Assembly (NCBI RefSeq): GCF_045277565.1
Contig: NZ_CP123584.1
Location: forward strand, 3,658,001-3,722,000
Length of the DNA stretch: 64,000 bases
Reading direction: 5' to 3'
From: Aliisedimentitalea scapharcae
GTDB lineage: Bacteria > Pseudomonadota > Alphaproteobacteria > Rhodobacterales > Rhodobacteraceae
Position 1 is the first letter of the stretch. Each line of letters begins with the position of its first letter. The translations under genes were made by a program, and so were the position numbers. A model generated the notes under the pieces. It was given only the letters and a program-made list of their open reading frames with translations. It searched no databases and was not told the DNA's origin. This document shows positions 26,240 to 33,462 of the stretch, in pieces.

Positions 26240-26773
26240 TCAAGAGCGCGTTAATTCAAAAAACCGAGACAGGAATTCGTCCTTGGACTGACTCGCAGAC
26301 CAGGCCTGAATACGCTCAGGCCGCTTTGTGCTCGGGGCACCTTCGGGCCAAGGCGCAGGTTCGGGCACCATCAGCGACGCCTTTTCGTCAACAAGCAATT
26401 GCACATCAGCACGTTTCAATTCAGGGCATTTCAGGTCGTTGGCATCAATGCCAAAGGCTTCGGCAATGACCCGCTCCATCCTGTCCTCAAAAATTTTGAA
26501 TTCAGCCAAGTGCTTTTTGAGCGGAGACGGGACATCACCCAGGTAGGCTTCAGCCGCATCGTGCAACAATCCCGCAAGAGCGAGCTCCGGCTGTATTTCA
26601 TAAGAAACGTGAACCGAATGTTCAGCAACCGAGTAGAACTAGGTACCGTGGCCATTGAACCGACATAACATCGAAAGAGCATGTGCAATATCTTCGATAT
26701 CAATCATCCAAACTTCAGGTTGAACGACACTGACCTGCTTGCCGCTCACGGACTGTATCCATCCCATTTTCAT
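26240..26773 (-). pseudogene. HD-domain nucleotidase (YfbR-like) gene with in-frame amber codon
   Basis: The minus-strand frame from the ATG at 26773 reads as a complete HD phosphohydrolase: MKMGWIQSVSG, IEDIAHALSMLCRFNGHGT, stop, FYSVAEHSVHVS, LLHDAAEAYLGDVPSPLK, then a normal C-terminus. The histidine and HD metal-binding motifs are intact. The TAG at 26639-26641 replaces codon 45 between GHGT and FYSVAEHS, where relatives have a residue such as Gln, Glu or Arg. The piece after the stop has an in-frame ATG only at 26569, after the first metal histidine. Family members dephosphorylate dNMPs or other nucleotides. Either a pseudogene by a single substitution or a sequencing error. Confidence 0.75.
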
Positions 26774-26850
26774 TTTCTCTTTTCTGATTTGGACTGGTTA
26801 TCAAACAGAGCCAATTCAAACGCAATGTCGCTCTTGTATTGAAGGTACCC

Positions 26851-27046
26851 ACCGCCTTCTATGCATTACTTGTACCTATTCCCCGGCACCTTGGCTGCCC
26901 CCTCAGAAAAAGGAAGGGGGGCGGCGGATAGAATGGGTCACCAGAGCACGGCCAAGACCCTGAGGGCGGCCACATTCCCGTCCATCACCAATGATCTGAT
27001 CTAGCAGGTGCCAGCACTCCGCCAATCCACTCAGAAGGCCCGAAAA
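26851..27046 (-). repeat. Degenerate relic of the element's right end
   Basis: The stretch 26851-26936 aligns with 35957-36043 (cgccttctatgcattactt versus cgccttctattcattactt, then ctattcccc and cctcagaaaaaggaagg), that is, with the upstream region of the polymerase-like gene, at about 80 percent identity by eye. It lies outside the left attachment site. The best explanation is that an earlier element of the same family inserted at this tRNA and decayed. 26937-27046 shows nothing else I can name. Confidence 0.6.
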
Positions 27047-27229
27047 TAACTGGGTCACTTTCCGGTCAACTGGATCGCTTAGCTGTTTAGATCATTCAGG
27101 AAAGGCCGATGGCTGGGGTGGTAGGAAACCTTGCCTCCCATTGATTACTATCGGTTTTTCTGAGTGAGGGGTCGATCTGGGGCGGTTGCTGGGGCAGAAC
27201 GGAGCCCTAGCGGAGTGAGGCCTGGGGCA
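27046..27229 (-). repeat. Left copy (A) of the att-containing terminal repeat
   Basis: About 184 bp matching 33277-33462 in inverted orientation. 27104-27229 is essentially identical; the host-side 60 bp has several substitutions and a one-base gap. It contains the tRNA-Gln 3' end. With copy B it flanks the TerB, integrase, RT and DUF6946 segment as an inverted pair. Confidence 0.85.
27110..27126 (-). other. attL core: 17-bp duplicate of the tRNA-Gln 3' end
   Basis: tcctaccaccccagcca on the minus strand is identical to the acceptor/T-stem end of tRNA-Gln at 36277-36293 and in the same orientation, as expected for site-specific integration into a tRNA. The identity continues for several more bases on the ggccgat side. 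Confidence 0.8.
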
Positions 27230-27273
27230 TTTTGGCTGGACCGAGGGCGATTGGCTGTGGAGGCGTGATAACG

Positions 27274-28191
27274 CTAGCCGTTGCCTTCGATATCTGGTTC
27301 GGTTTTCCCTTCCTCGCCGTCTTTTCGCCTCAATGGATTTAAGCTTGCTATTCGCGACGGAGCGCGGCCAATCACACCGCCAACCGCCGCAGCTGCTGAA
27401 CCAATGGCGTTACCCACCGGTGCGACGGATCTAGATACGGAAAACTTTCCTTCATCAGCAAAAACCTTTGCGATCCGTTCCAAGGCCATTTCTTCGCGTT
27501 CATCCAGGATGCCATCCGCTTCAGCCACAGTTTGCAGGAAGGTCATAATGTCCGAATACATATGCTCAAAACTGCAATCCGGGTTATCTCGAGTGAAAGC
27601 GCCAAGCGTTTGCGCCGTGGCTTTGATGTTGTATTCTTCTAGTCGAAGTTTCACGAACTCGAACCCACGCTCGGCGAATTGATCCGAATAGCCCCACTCT
27701 TCAACGAAATAGCGCCTAATGGCTGCTTCTTCTGCTTCTTCGACTTTTCCGTCAACTTGGGCAACCTTCATCGCGAGAGGGGCCAATAAGTCGAAAATTC
27801 CTAACCCCAAGACGTCCAGCGGTGTGTTGATGAATGTGGGAATTACGGTCGTCTTGCTGTTGTTAGACTTCAGATAACGGGTAATTCCGAGCCACGCGCC
27901 ACCAGATATAACGCTAGCCGCAGCGATCCAACCGACCGGAGTGGCCGCAGTCGCAGTGCCGATTCCCATAGCAGCGAGCAAACTTGGAGCGGCAAAGAAC
28001 TTCTGAGCGATCATCGCAGAGCTAGCAACTTGAGCCCCTGTCGCCGCAACGCCAGCAACGTCCCAAGCTTCAAATAGCGCCTTTTTCACTCGTACGGACG
28101 TATAGGCGTTCTCACCAATGCCCAGCTTAGCCTTGAACCGCAGATCGTCGTGAACGACGTCATCGACACCGTCAAACCAACCGTGCTCCAT
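27274..28191 (-). CDS. Membrane protein with TerB-like domain
   Basis: 305 aa. Two hydrophobic stretches at about 45-100 (GVAATGAQVASSAMIAQKF, then GTATAATPVGWIAAASVISG) could form a hairpin in the membrane. A TerB/DUF533-type all-helical domain at about 135-250 carries the paired acidic motifs VAQVDGKVEEAEEAAIR and VAEADGILDEREEMALERI, which in TerB-like proteins bind metal. The tail is Gly/Ala-rich then basic. It overlaps the upstream 160-aa gene by 1 bp (TAATG). TerB-type modules recur in stress and phage-defence systems. The exact family is not recognised. Confidence 0.65.
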   Translation of the reverse strand: MEHGWFDGVDDVVHDDLRFKAKLGIGENAYTSVRVKKALFEAWDVAGVAATGAQVASSAMIAQKFFAAPSLLAAMGIGTATAATPVGWIAAASVISGGAWLGITRYLKSNNSKTTVIPTFINTPLDVLGLGIFDLLAPLAMKVAQVDGKVEEAEEAAIRRYFVEEWGYSDQFAERGFEFVKLRLEEYNIKATAQTLGAFTRDNPDCSFEHMYSDIMTFLQTVAEADGILDEREEMALERIAKVFADEGKFSVSRSVAPVGNAIGSAAAAVGGVIGRAPSRIASLNPLRRKDGEEGKTEPDIEGNG

Positions 28192-28673
28192 TAGCTAACC
28201 CCTGATTTGAGTGCGTCAAACTCAACCAACGATGCCATTACCCGCCGCTCGAGTGCTTTGTCTGAAATATCCATGACTGCTCCTGCGGACATCCCGAACA
28301 GAATTAGGATGGGAGTAACGACCGGACCAAGAACCCATCCAATCACTGGAATTGAACTAATAAGCGTCCCTGCTATCGCTCCGAACACCACACCAAAGGT
28401 TGTGTTTGGATAAGACTTTATAACAGTAAGAACAGTCTCAAGTATCTTTTGGCCGATCTTGACCACTGTCTCCCCGACGCGGATTACCTTCGTTGCGATT
28501 TGGAACAGAAGCGCCTTTACATCAGCCGACACATCCAAATTGTCGATTTTTGCCTTCAACTCACCAGTCGACAAATCCAATGTTGCCATTGATTGGAGTT
28601 CTTCGGCTGAAACATCAGATATTTCCTGAGTGACCGCCTCTCCAGTATCGTCCGCTATCCCGCTAACCTTCAT
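28191..28673 (-). CDS. Predicted membrane protein, partner of the TerB-like protein
   Basis: 160 aa; family not recognised. The N-terminal half is acidic and soluble. A hydrophobic glycine-rich hairpin at about 90-135 (TFGVVFGAIAGTLIS, VIGWVLGPVVTPILILFG) looks like two membrane-spanning helices, followed by a short charged tail. A ribosome site (agagg) precedes the ATG. Its stop overlaps the start of the TerB-like gene, so the two are made together and may form a membrane complex. Confidence 0.6.
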   Translation of the reverse strand: MKVSGIADDTGEAVTQEISDVSAEELQSMATLDLSTGELKAKIDNLDVSADVKALLFQIATKVIRVGETVVKIGQKILETVLTVIKSYPNTTFGVVFGAIAGTLISSIPVIGWVLGPVVTPILILFGMSAGAVMDISDKALERRVMASLVEFDALKSGVS

Positions 28674-28816
28674 TGCAAACCTCTAAGCTCAACTACGTAA
28701 CCAGCTATAATATCAGTGTTTTCCCTTCCATTCTCGCCGCGTAAATTCGAAGCGGCAAGAAAAAAATGTCATTGTGATCCCCCGGCAACCCGCTAAGGGC
28801 CGCCGAGGGAAAGTCA

Positions 28817-28990
28817 TCAGGGTGGTCTTCGGTTAACGACATAGTCCGCCAACCACTGCCAGTAGGCGTCAGCGTCACGAAACCCTTGAGCTCTTGCTGC
28901 AAGGTTCTCAGCCGCCCTACGAGAAAGACCGCCATCGTATTCAGCGATAGCGGCCCTCTCTTCGAACGCATCAATGTCAGGTATCGTCAT
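28817..28990 (-). CDS. Small protein coupled to the integrase gene
   Basis: 57 aa (MTIPDIDAFEERAAIAEYDG at the start, GFRDADAYWQWLADY near the end). It overlaps the integrase stop by 4 bp (ATGA), so translation is coupled. Short acidic helical proteins of this type, with an ERAAIxEYDGG motif and an A/L-rich helix, are common next to alphaproteobacterial phage and island genes, with no known role. A longer overlapping frame at 28705-28974 is an unlikely alternative. Confidence 0.6.
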   Translation of the reverse strand: MTIPDIDAFEERAAIAEYDGGLSRRAAENLAARAQGFRDADAYWQWLADYVVNRRPP

Positions 28991-30303
28991 GAGGCAACCG
29001 TCCCTGTCGGGAGACGTATCTGATCGACGATGCCACGCTTTTGCTCATCGCTGATGCCAGCACTGTAGATGCCATAGGTCAGCCCATTTTCAGATCGGGC
29101 CGATTGGTGCCCGACGAGGCTGGCCGTGAAGTGTTCGGGTACGCCGGTGCGTTCGCACTGTGTAACGAACCACTTCCGGGTCGAGTGAAAGACTAGCCCT
29201 GGGCGTTCCAGCCGCAATCGCCGACGCAATGCCGCAAACCCCTTGGTCACATGATTCACGGTCAACTCAGGGAACAGCGGCCCCACCGACGGCAAGTGGC
29301 GGAACACCTCATCAAGTCGAGAATGCACGGGAACTAACCGCTCTGCAGCATCAGTCTTTAGCAGGCGCAGTTCGTTGGGGCGAACATGGACGAAACACCC
29401 AAGATTCCCCTTTGCCACCAGATCTTCCCGAAGCAACCCGACCGCTTCCCCAGCTCGCATTCCTGATAGCAGACAGGTCAGCAGTACGGGGTGTAACGGG
29501 TCCCGCGTTGTCAGCAATCGCGCCACTTCGTCATCGGTCGGTACGGCATAGGGTCGGGGCCTGACCTTCTGATCGAACAGAACCGAGTTGAAGGGGTTGG
29601 CCTCTATGACCCCCTCATAGACGCAGGACTCGAGCCAGTGGTTGACCTGAGACCAGATGCGCCGCTGTGTCCGGGCGGTGATCTTGATCGTCGCGAGTTC
29701 AGAATAGGCGACCAGTTGATCCAGGGTCAGACCCCGGGTTCTGTCCGACTTGCCGATCATGGGTGACAACCGGGCAATCAACCCAAGGAATTCCCGACCA
29801 TCAGACCGGGTCAGACTGCATACCGACCGGTCGCCGTATTTTGAGGCGAACAGACCCACCGAATACCGCACCGATTTGAACCCACCGGGCCGTAACTCGT
29901 TGCTGCGTCGGTTAAGATATACTCTGCTCTGGTCACGAACCGAAACCTTCTCTCGCGCCACCAATGGGTTGAACTCGGGGCGTTCCAGAACAGTACCGGA
30001 GTGCTCCAGAGTGGCCCGCAGGTGATCAAGGGCGGTCGTCGGATTCTCCAACCATCCATGGGTGTTACGGGTGCTCTGGGGGTCACTCAGGGCCAGTTCA
30101 GCGCCAGCTCGGACTTCCACGACGAGCGTTTCATAGCGAGCGTTCACTTCAGCTGCCCTGACGCGGGCCGTCGAGGCGTCGCCGGTCTTCAGCGACTGTT
30201 TCAGGGCCTGCTGACCCAGTGCAACCGCCACGTCCTTTGGCCAGTTGCGTCGATACAGCCACGTATGGCCCTTCAAGTACGCATAACGTATCTGAGCAGA
30301 CAT
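28987..30303 (-). CDS. Tyrosine-type site-specific integrase
   Basis: 438 aa from the ATG at 30303, which has a strong aaaaggaggagacgc ribosome site; the open frame extends further upstream. The N-terminus (QIRYAYLKGHTWLYRRNWPK) is the DUF6538-type arm domain seen in many alphaproteobacterial island integrases, followed by a core-binding domain. The catalytic C-terminal domain shows the Arg box (LLSGMRAGEAVGL), the HxxR box (FHSTRKWFV), the second His (LVGHQSA) and the Tyr nucleophile (TYGIYSAG). It should integrate the element at tRNA-Gln and excise it. Three small genes surround it in one tight operon. Confidence 0.92.
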   Translation of the reverse strand: MSAQIRYAYLKGHTWLYRRNWPKDVAVALGQQALKQSLKTGDASTARVRAAEVNARYETLVVEVRAGAELALSDPQSTRNTHGWLENPTTALDHLRATLEHSGTVLERPEFNPLVAREKVSVRDQSRVYLNRRSNELRPGGFKSVRYSVGLFASKYGDRSVCSLTRSDGREFLGLIARLSPMIGKSDRTRGLTLDQLVAYSELATIKITARTQRRIWSQVNHWLESCVYEGVIEANPFNSVLFDQKVRPRPYAVPTDDEVARLLTTRDPLHPVLLTCLLSGMRAGEAVGLLREDLVAKGNLGCFVHVRPNELRLLKTDAAERLVPVHSRLDEVFRHLPSVGPLFPELTVNHVTKGFAALRRRLRLERPGLVFHSTRKWFVTQCERTGVPEHFTASLVGHQSARSENGLTYGIYSAGISDEQKRGIVDQIRLPTGTVAS

Positions 30304-30334
30304 GCGTCTCCTCCTTTTCTGATTTTTGGGGGGG

Positions 30335-30523
30335 TTAGGTTGCCCGGGAGTGGACCCTGAGAATAAGATCGATATCCGGCTCACCGTATTCGCCTTCAAA
30401 AGGTCCGGTGATCGAATATCCGCCGACGCAATCGTCATAGACCTCTGAAACCCGGAAAAGGTGCTCTGGCCAGTCTTCAGATGCGCGGATGACTACGATG
30501 TCGTCAGGCTGCAGGTCAGTCAT
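30335..30523 (-). CDS. Small acidic protein in the integrase operon
   Basis: 62 aa from the ATG at 30523 (MTDLQPDDIVVIRASEDWPE). Its start lies inside the end of the upstream 55-aa gene (8-bp overlap), and it ends 31 bp before the integrase start. Sequence resembles a small beta-barrel (VVIRASEDW, FRVSEVYDD, GEYGEPDIDLILRV). This could be an excisionase-like or regulatory accessory protein, but no HTH is evident. Confidence 0.5.
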   Translation of the reverse strand: MTDLQPDDIVVIRASEDWPEHLFRVSEVYDDCVGGYSITGPFEGEYGEPDIDLILRVHSRAT

Positions 30524-30683
30524 CGGCACTCTTCCACGCATAGGCGACCGCAATGACGGTCAGGGTAGCGACTGCGGGATGTGAGCGAGAGGCCACCCAG
30601 AGCAGGGTTGTCAGGACCGCCTTAGGTGGTGGGTTCGCCAGTAGCTCTCGGATCAGAGAGTCAAGTGATTTCAGATTAGTCAT
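30516..30683 (-). CDS. Small single-pass membrane protein at the head of the integrase operon
   Basis: 55 aa (MTNLKSLDSLIRELLANPPP, then hydrophobic segments AVLTTLLWVAS and AVATLTVIAVAYAW). The ribosome site caggagc lies 8 bp before the ATG. The stop overlaps the start of the 62-aa gene (ATGACTGA), indicating coupling. It is divergent from the RT gene across 269 bp. Role unknown. Confidence 0.5.
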   Translation of the reverse strand: MTNLKSLDSLIRELLANPPPKAVLTTLLWVASRSHPAVATLTVIAVAYAWKSADD

Positions 30684-30760
30684 AATTCAAGCTCCTGTAA
30701 TTGCTTCTATTTTAGATGCATCAAGAGTCTCGGTTTTTTGGATGATGCCTCAATCACAGA

Positions 30761-30789
30761 TTGACTGCCTGCGACCTTGGAGTTAGCGT
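30761..30789 (+). promoter_or_regulatory. Possible promoter for the RNA upstream of the RT
   Basis: ttgact, 17 bp, tagcgt. The -35-like box is good and the -10-like box poor. Transcription would start near 30796, just before the first arm of the inverted repeat at 30813. Confidence 0.3.
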
Positions 30790-30795
30790 CCCGTT

Positions 30796-30940
30796 ACTGG
30801 CGTAGTAGCCGAGGCGACGTGGGCGCAGTACCGGATGTTCATGGCATCGATGGCGCGTCAGTTGGATAACGACTGGCGTGACGGTGGGGTAGCAAAACAC
30901 CTACCGGAATCCCTGACTCTTAGCCCACGTCGCCGATCAA
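30796..30940 (+). ncRNA. Candidate structured RNA immediately upstream of the reverse transcriptase
   Basis: A perfect 12-bp inverted repeat (ggcgacgtgggc at 30813-30824, gcccacgtcgcc at 30923-30934) encloses about 98 nt and ends 19 bp before the RT-frame ATG. Inside it are a 9-bp hairpin with two G-U pairs (30854-30862 with 30872-30880) and a 5-bp hairpin (30888-30892 with 30901-30905). No coding frame of any quality spans it. Long-range arms around an RNA placed directly 5' of an RT gene is the layout of retrons, and several defence RTs also use an upstream RNA template. The structure was folded by eye only. Confidence 0.45.
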
Positions 30941-30952
30941 TTTGGAAAATTT

Positions 30953-31183
30953 ATGCAGAACGCAATTAAGCAAGAAATCAAACGGTTATCGAAGAAAGCC
31001 TTTGCAAAGCGAGATCGTGAGGCAAAAAAAGAGGAAAAATACCGACAGTAGTTTAAAAAGCGAACCGGCGTCCCAGCAGGTATCCCAAAGCCAAAAACTG
31101 CACTAGTAAAGCCCAAGCATTTTGATCCTAAGTACTGTTCCCGTAACGCAAACTTTCTATCGAAGACGCTTTGGCACAAGGTT
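30953..31183 (+). other. N-terminal extension of the RT frame interrupted by an amber codon
   Basis: In frame with the RT, an ATG at 30953 (ribosome site ttggaaaattt) begins MQNAIKQEIKRLSKKAFAKR and continues for 32 codons to a TAG at 31049-31051. Coding character then resumes (FKKRTGVPAGIPKP, PKHFDPKYCSRNANFLSKTL) and joins the RT without another stop. The segment after the stop looks like the conserved region preceding RT motif 1. The full frame would encode 515 residues if the amber were sense. Confidence 0.65.
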
Positions 31184-32500
31184 TTGGAAAAAACCTACGA
31201 GCCGGAGCCTGCTATTAACTACCAGATACCAAAGCCGGATGGCAGCAAGAGAAGTATTATGGCCTTCTCAATCCCAGATGCTGCACTGGCTAACGTAGTT
31301 CTCAAACGAACCAGAGATCGCAATACAAAGCGGCTATCTCCTTCTTCTTATGCCTATCACCCCGACAAGAACGTGTTCGATGCAGTCTTGGCACTTCAGG
31401 AATATGATCACGACGGTAAGCTTTTTGCGGTGCAAATCGATTTCGAAAAATACTTTGATAATATCCCGTCATGGTACCTCGATGCCAAGATTAACGATGC
31501 AAAGAAAATCAGCCTGACACCACATGAGCGCTATGTCTTTGACAGGTTTATGCATCACAGATCGGCTGAGCCGAAAGCCTATAACGCTGGTAAGTTTGCA
31601 AGGCGATATAAGGGGACGCCTCAGGGGTCTTCAGTCTCGCTTCTGCTCGCTAACCTAGCTAACCATGATTTAGATGTGAAACTGGCGTCAACTGCTGGCA
31701 AGTTTGTCCGATTTGCGGACGATGTGGTGGCACTTTGCAGCAGCTACGATCAAGCTCAACGGATAGAAGAGTGCTTTGTTGGACATTGTAGAGCCAGTGG
31801 CTTGGTTTTAAATGGCGAGAAATCCCCTGGAATAGCAATAATTTCGGATGAGACCCAGGAGTTGAGGACCTATCCACATGTTGACTACCTCGGCTACAGA
31901 ATAAGTGATGCTGGGCTGTCAATGCCTGAAAAAACCATAAGCCGGATGAAAACGCGCGCCTCTAGGCTGATCAACCTGTACCTTATCCAGTATCTCAACG
32001 TCGGCTACAACAAATCGCGAGCGAGTATCCATCCTAAGCAATACGACTGGGATCTTCTGGGGTTGATATATGAATTGCGCCGATCATTGTACGGCGGGTT
32101 GTCGGAGGCAGATCTACATGGGTTTATTTTTGACGGAAAAAAGTTGCCTAAAATGAAGGGGTTGATGGGGTTCTACTGCCTCCTAGACGACCCTGAGGCA
32201 CTAAGAGAGCTGGACGGTTGGCTGTTAAGCACAGTCCGCAGGGCGATGAAAAAACGGCAGCAGATTCTTCAAAGAAGCTACGGTGCAAAATGCCCACTTC
32301 CAACCAATAGAGAATTAGCCCTTGGTGAGTGGATCGACCCAACTGCATGGCGAGGAGGTGATAGTCCCGAAACCCGCATGCCTAGTTTTATTCGGGGATG
32401 GCGGGCAGCAAGAAAGCACTTCTATACGTTCGGGCTGGAGCAAGTACAGGCACCTAGTTATGGGGCCTACACGGACGTGGCTGATCTATTTGATTATTGA
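31184..32500 (+). CDS. Reverse transcriptase (non-LTR/defence-type)
   Basis: 438 aa if started at the TTG at 31184, the first usable start after the amber at 31049; the ancestral protein was probably 515 aa. RT motifs in this numbering: motif 1/2 INYQIPKPDGSKRSI (11-25) and FSIPDAALANVV; motif 3 VQIDFEKYFDNI with catalytic Asp86; motif 4 YKGTPQGSSVS (142-152); motif 5 FVRFADDVV with Asp179-Asp180; then GLVLNGEKS and YLGYRISD. FADD replaces the usual YADD. The retron NAxxH and VTG signatures are absent, and no intron maturase or endonuclease domain is seen, so it best fits the unknown-group/DRT RTs. The 130-residue C-terminal helical region is not recognised. Base composition is more AT-rich than the host. 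Confidence 0.85.
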   Translation: MEKTYEPEPAINYQIPKPDGSKRSIMAFSIPDAALANVVLKRTRDRNTKRLSPSSYAYHPDKNVFDAVLALQEYDHDGKLFAVQIDFEKYFDNIPSWYLDAKINDAKKISLTPHERYVFDRFMHHRSAEPKAYNAGKFARRYKGTPQGSSVSLLLANLANHDLDVKLASTAGKFVRFADDVVALCSSYDQAQRIEECFVGHCRASGLVLNGEKSPGIAIISDETQELRTYPHVDYLGYRISDAGLSMPEKTISRMKTRASRLINLYLIQYLNVGYNKSRASIHPKQYDWDLLGLIYELRRSLYGGLSEADLHGFIFDGKKLPKMKGLMGFYCLLDDPEALRELDGWLLSTVRRAMKKRQQILQRSYGAKCPLPTNRELALGEWIDPTAWRGGDSPETRMPSFIRGWRAARKHFYTFGLEQVQAPSYGAYTDVADLFDY

Positions 32501-32573
32501 ACTGCTCATCCAACCTGGGCCAGCAGTCTCAGACATAGTTGACGGTTCGCCGGTGAGCCTCGATAGTTGCCCC

Positions 32574-33227
32574 ATGCGTAAGATCTATGTCCCGACTGCA
32601 GGCCCTGAAGACTGGCGAGCCATGCTGGCTGACCCTGTTAAGCAATGGAGGCAGGGGTTCTCAGCAGTCTCAGCGGCGCAATCCTGGGAGGCGGCTGATG
32701 GCCTGCCGACCGAAGTGGCCCAGATACTCGGGCCTGATGCTGAACTGCTGCTGGCGATCCCGGAACACAAAGTACCGCTGCCGGGAGGATCGCGAGCGTC
32801 CCAGTGCGACGTCTTCGCTCTGGTATCGACAGCAACCGGGATCTGCGCCGTCTCGGTGGAGGCCAAAGTCAACGAGCCGTTCGGTCCGACAGTCGGAGAG
32901 TGGTTGCGCGACCCTAGTGAAGGCAAGGTGACGAGGTTGACGGCTATCTGTGAAATGCTGGGCGTGGCCTTCCCACCACCAGATGACCTGCGCTACCAGC
33001 TATTCCACCGTGCTGCAGCAGCCATCGTCGAGGCGTCCAGGTTCCAGACGTCTTCAGCGGCGATGATCGTGCAGTCGTTTTCTCCGGAGCACCGCTGGTA
33101 TGACGATTTTTCGGTCTTCTGCGATTACTGCGGTGTTAACGCGGAACGAGGAGTGCCTCTGACGGTCGAACTGCCCGATGGTCGTCGACTGACGCTGGGT
33201 TGGGCCACCGGGTCTCCCCTGGACTAA
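32574..33227 (+). CDS. DUF6946-like protein (possible nuclease fold) downstream of the RT
   Basis: 217 aa from the ATG at 32574; 73 bp after the RT, same strand. The start (MRKIYVPTAGPEDWRAMLAD), the motif LAIPEHKVPLPGGSRASQCD, the segment VSVEAKVNEPFGPTV and LRYQLFHRAAAAIVEA match the family I remember as DUF6946. The D...(S)VEAK arrangement resembles a PD-(D/E)xK-type nuclease core, but that is only a pattern match. Members are stand-alone proteins often found in mobile regions. It may act with the RT or be an independent passenger. The gene ends 50 bp before repeat copy B. Confidence 0.65.
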   Translation: MRKIYVPTAGPEDWRAMLADPVKQWRQGFSAVSAAQSWEAADGLPTEVAQILGPDAELLLAIPEHKVPLPGGSRASQCDVFALVSTATGICAVSVEAKVNEPFGPTVGEWLRDPSEGKVTRLTAICEMLGVAFPPPDDLRYQLFHRAAAAIVEASRFQTSSAAMIVQSFSPEHRWYDDFSVFCDYCGVNAERGVPLTVELPDGRRLTLGWATGSPLD

Positions 33228-33276
33228 CTCCAACAGCCCCAGACGCTCCAAACTGCCCGTCTCTTTGCTCGGCAAC

Positions 33277-33462
33277 TGCCCCAGGCCTCACTCCGCTAGG
33301 GCTCCGTTCTGCCCCAGCAACCGCCCCAGATCGACCCCTCACTCAGAAAAACCGATAGTAATCAATGGGAGGCAAGGTTTCCTACCACCCCAGCCATCGG
33401 CCTTTTCCTGAATGATCTAAACACCTAAGCGATCTGGTTGACCGGAAAGTGCCCCAGTTTCT
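33277..33462 (+). repeat. Inverted copy (B) of the att-containing terminal repeat
   Basis: Matches 27046-27229 in reverse orientation and overlaps the 514-bp inverted repeat that begins at 33380. It therefore joins the element's left-end sequence, the 17-bp tRNA core and the element's right-end sequence in one continuous block, which is what an attP or a tandem junction would look like. Confidence 0.85.
33380..33396 (+). other. Internal inverted copy of the tRNA-Gln 3' end (att core)
   Basis: tcctaccaccccagcca on the plus strand, opposite in orientation to the copies at 27110-27126 and 36277-36293. It is a possible recombination target inside the element, allowing inversion of either flank. 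Confidence 0.75.

Noticed and set aside
28705..28974. 89-aa minus-strand frame
   Set aside because: It overlaps the 57-aa frame at 28817-28990, which has better composition and the ATGA coupling to the integrase gene.
30813..30934. Calling this a retron msr-msd outright
   Set aside because: The arms and position fit, but the RT lacks the retron NAxxH and VTG motifs and no branching guanosine or msd hairpin can be shown by eye. Kept as a structured RNA candidate.
26240..31051. Genome-wide reassignment of TAG as a sense codon
   Set aside because: Several intact genes in the window terminate with TAG at the expected family length, so the two in-frame TAGs are more simply mutations, errors or local read-through.
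31184..32500. Group II intron or diversity-generating retroelement
   Set aside because: No maturase X/En domain, no intron domain V/VI structure nearby, and no template/variable repeat pair or variable-protein gene in the window.
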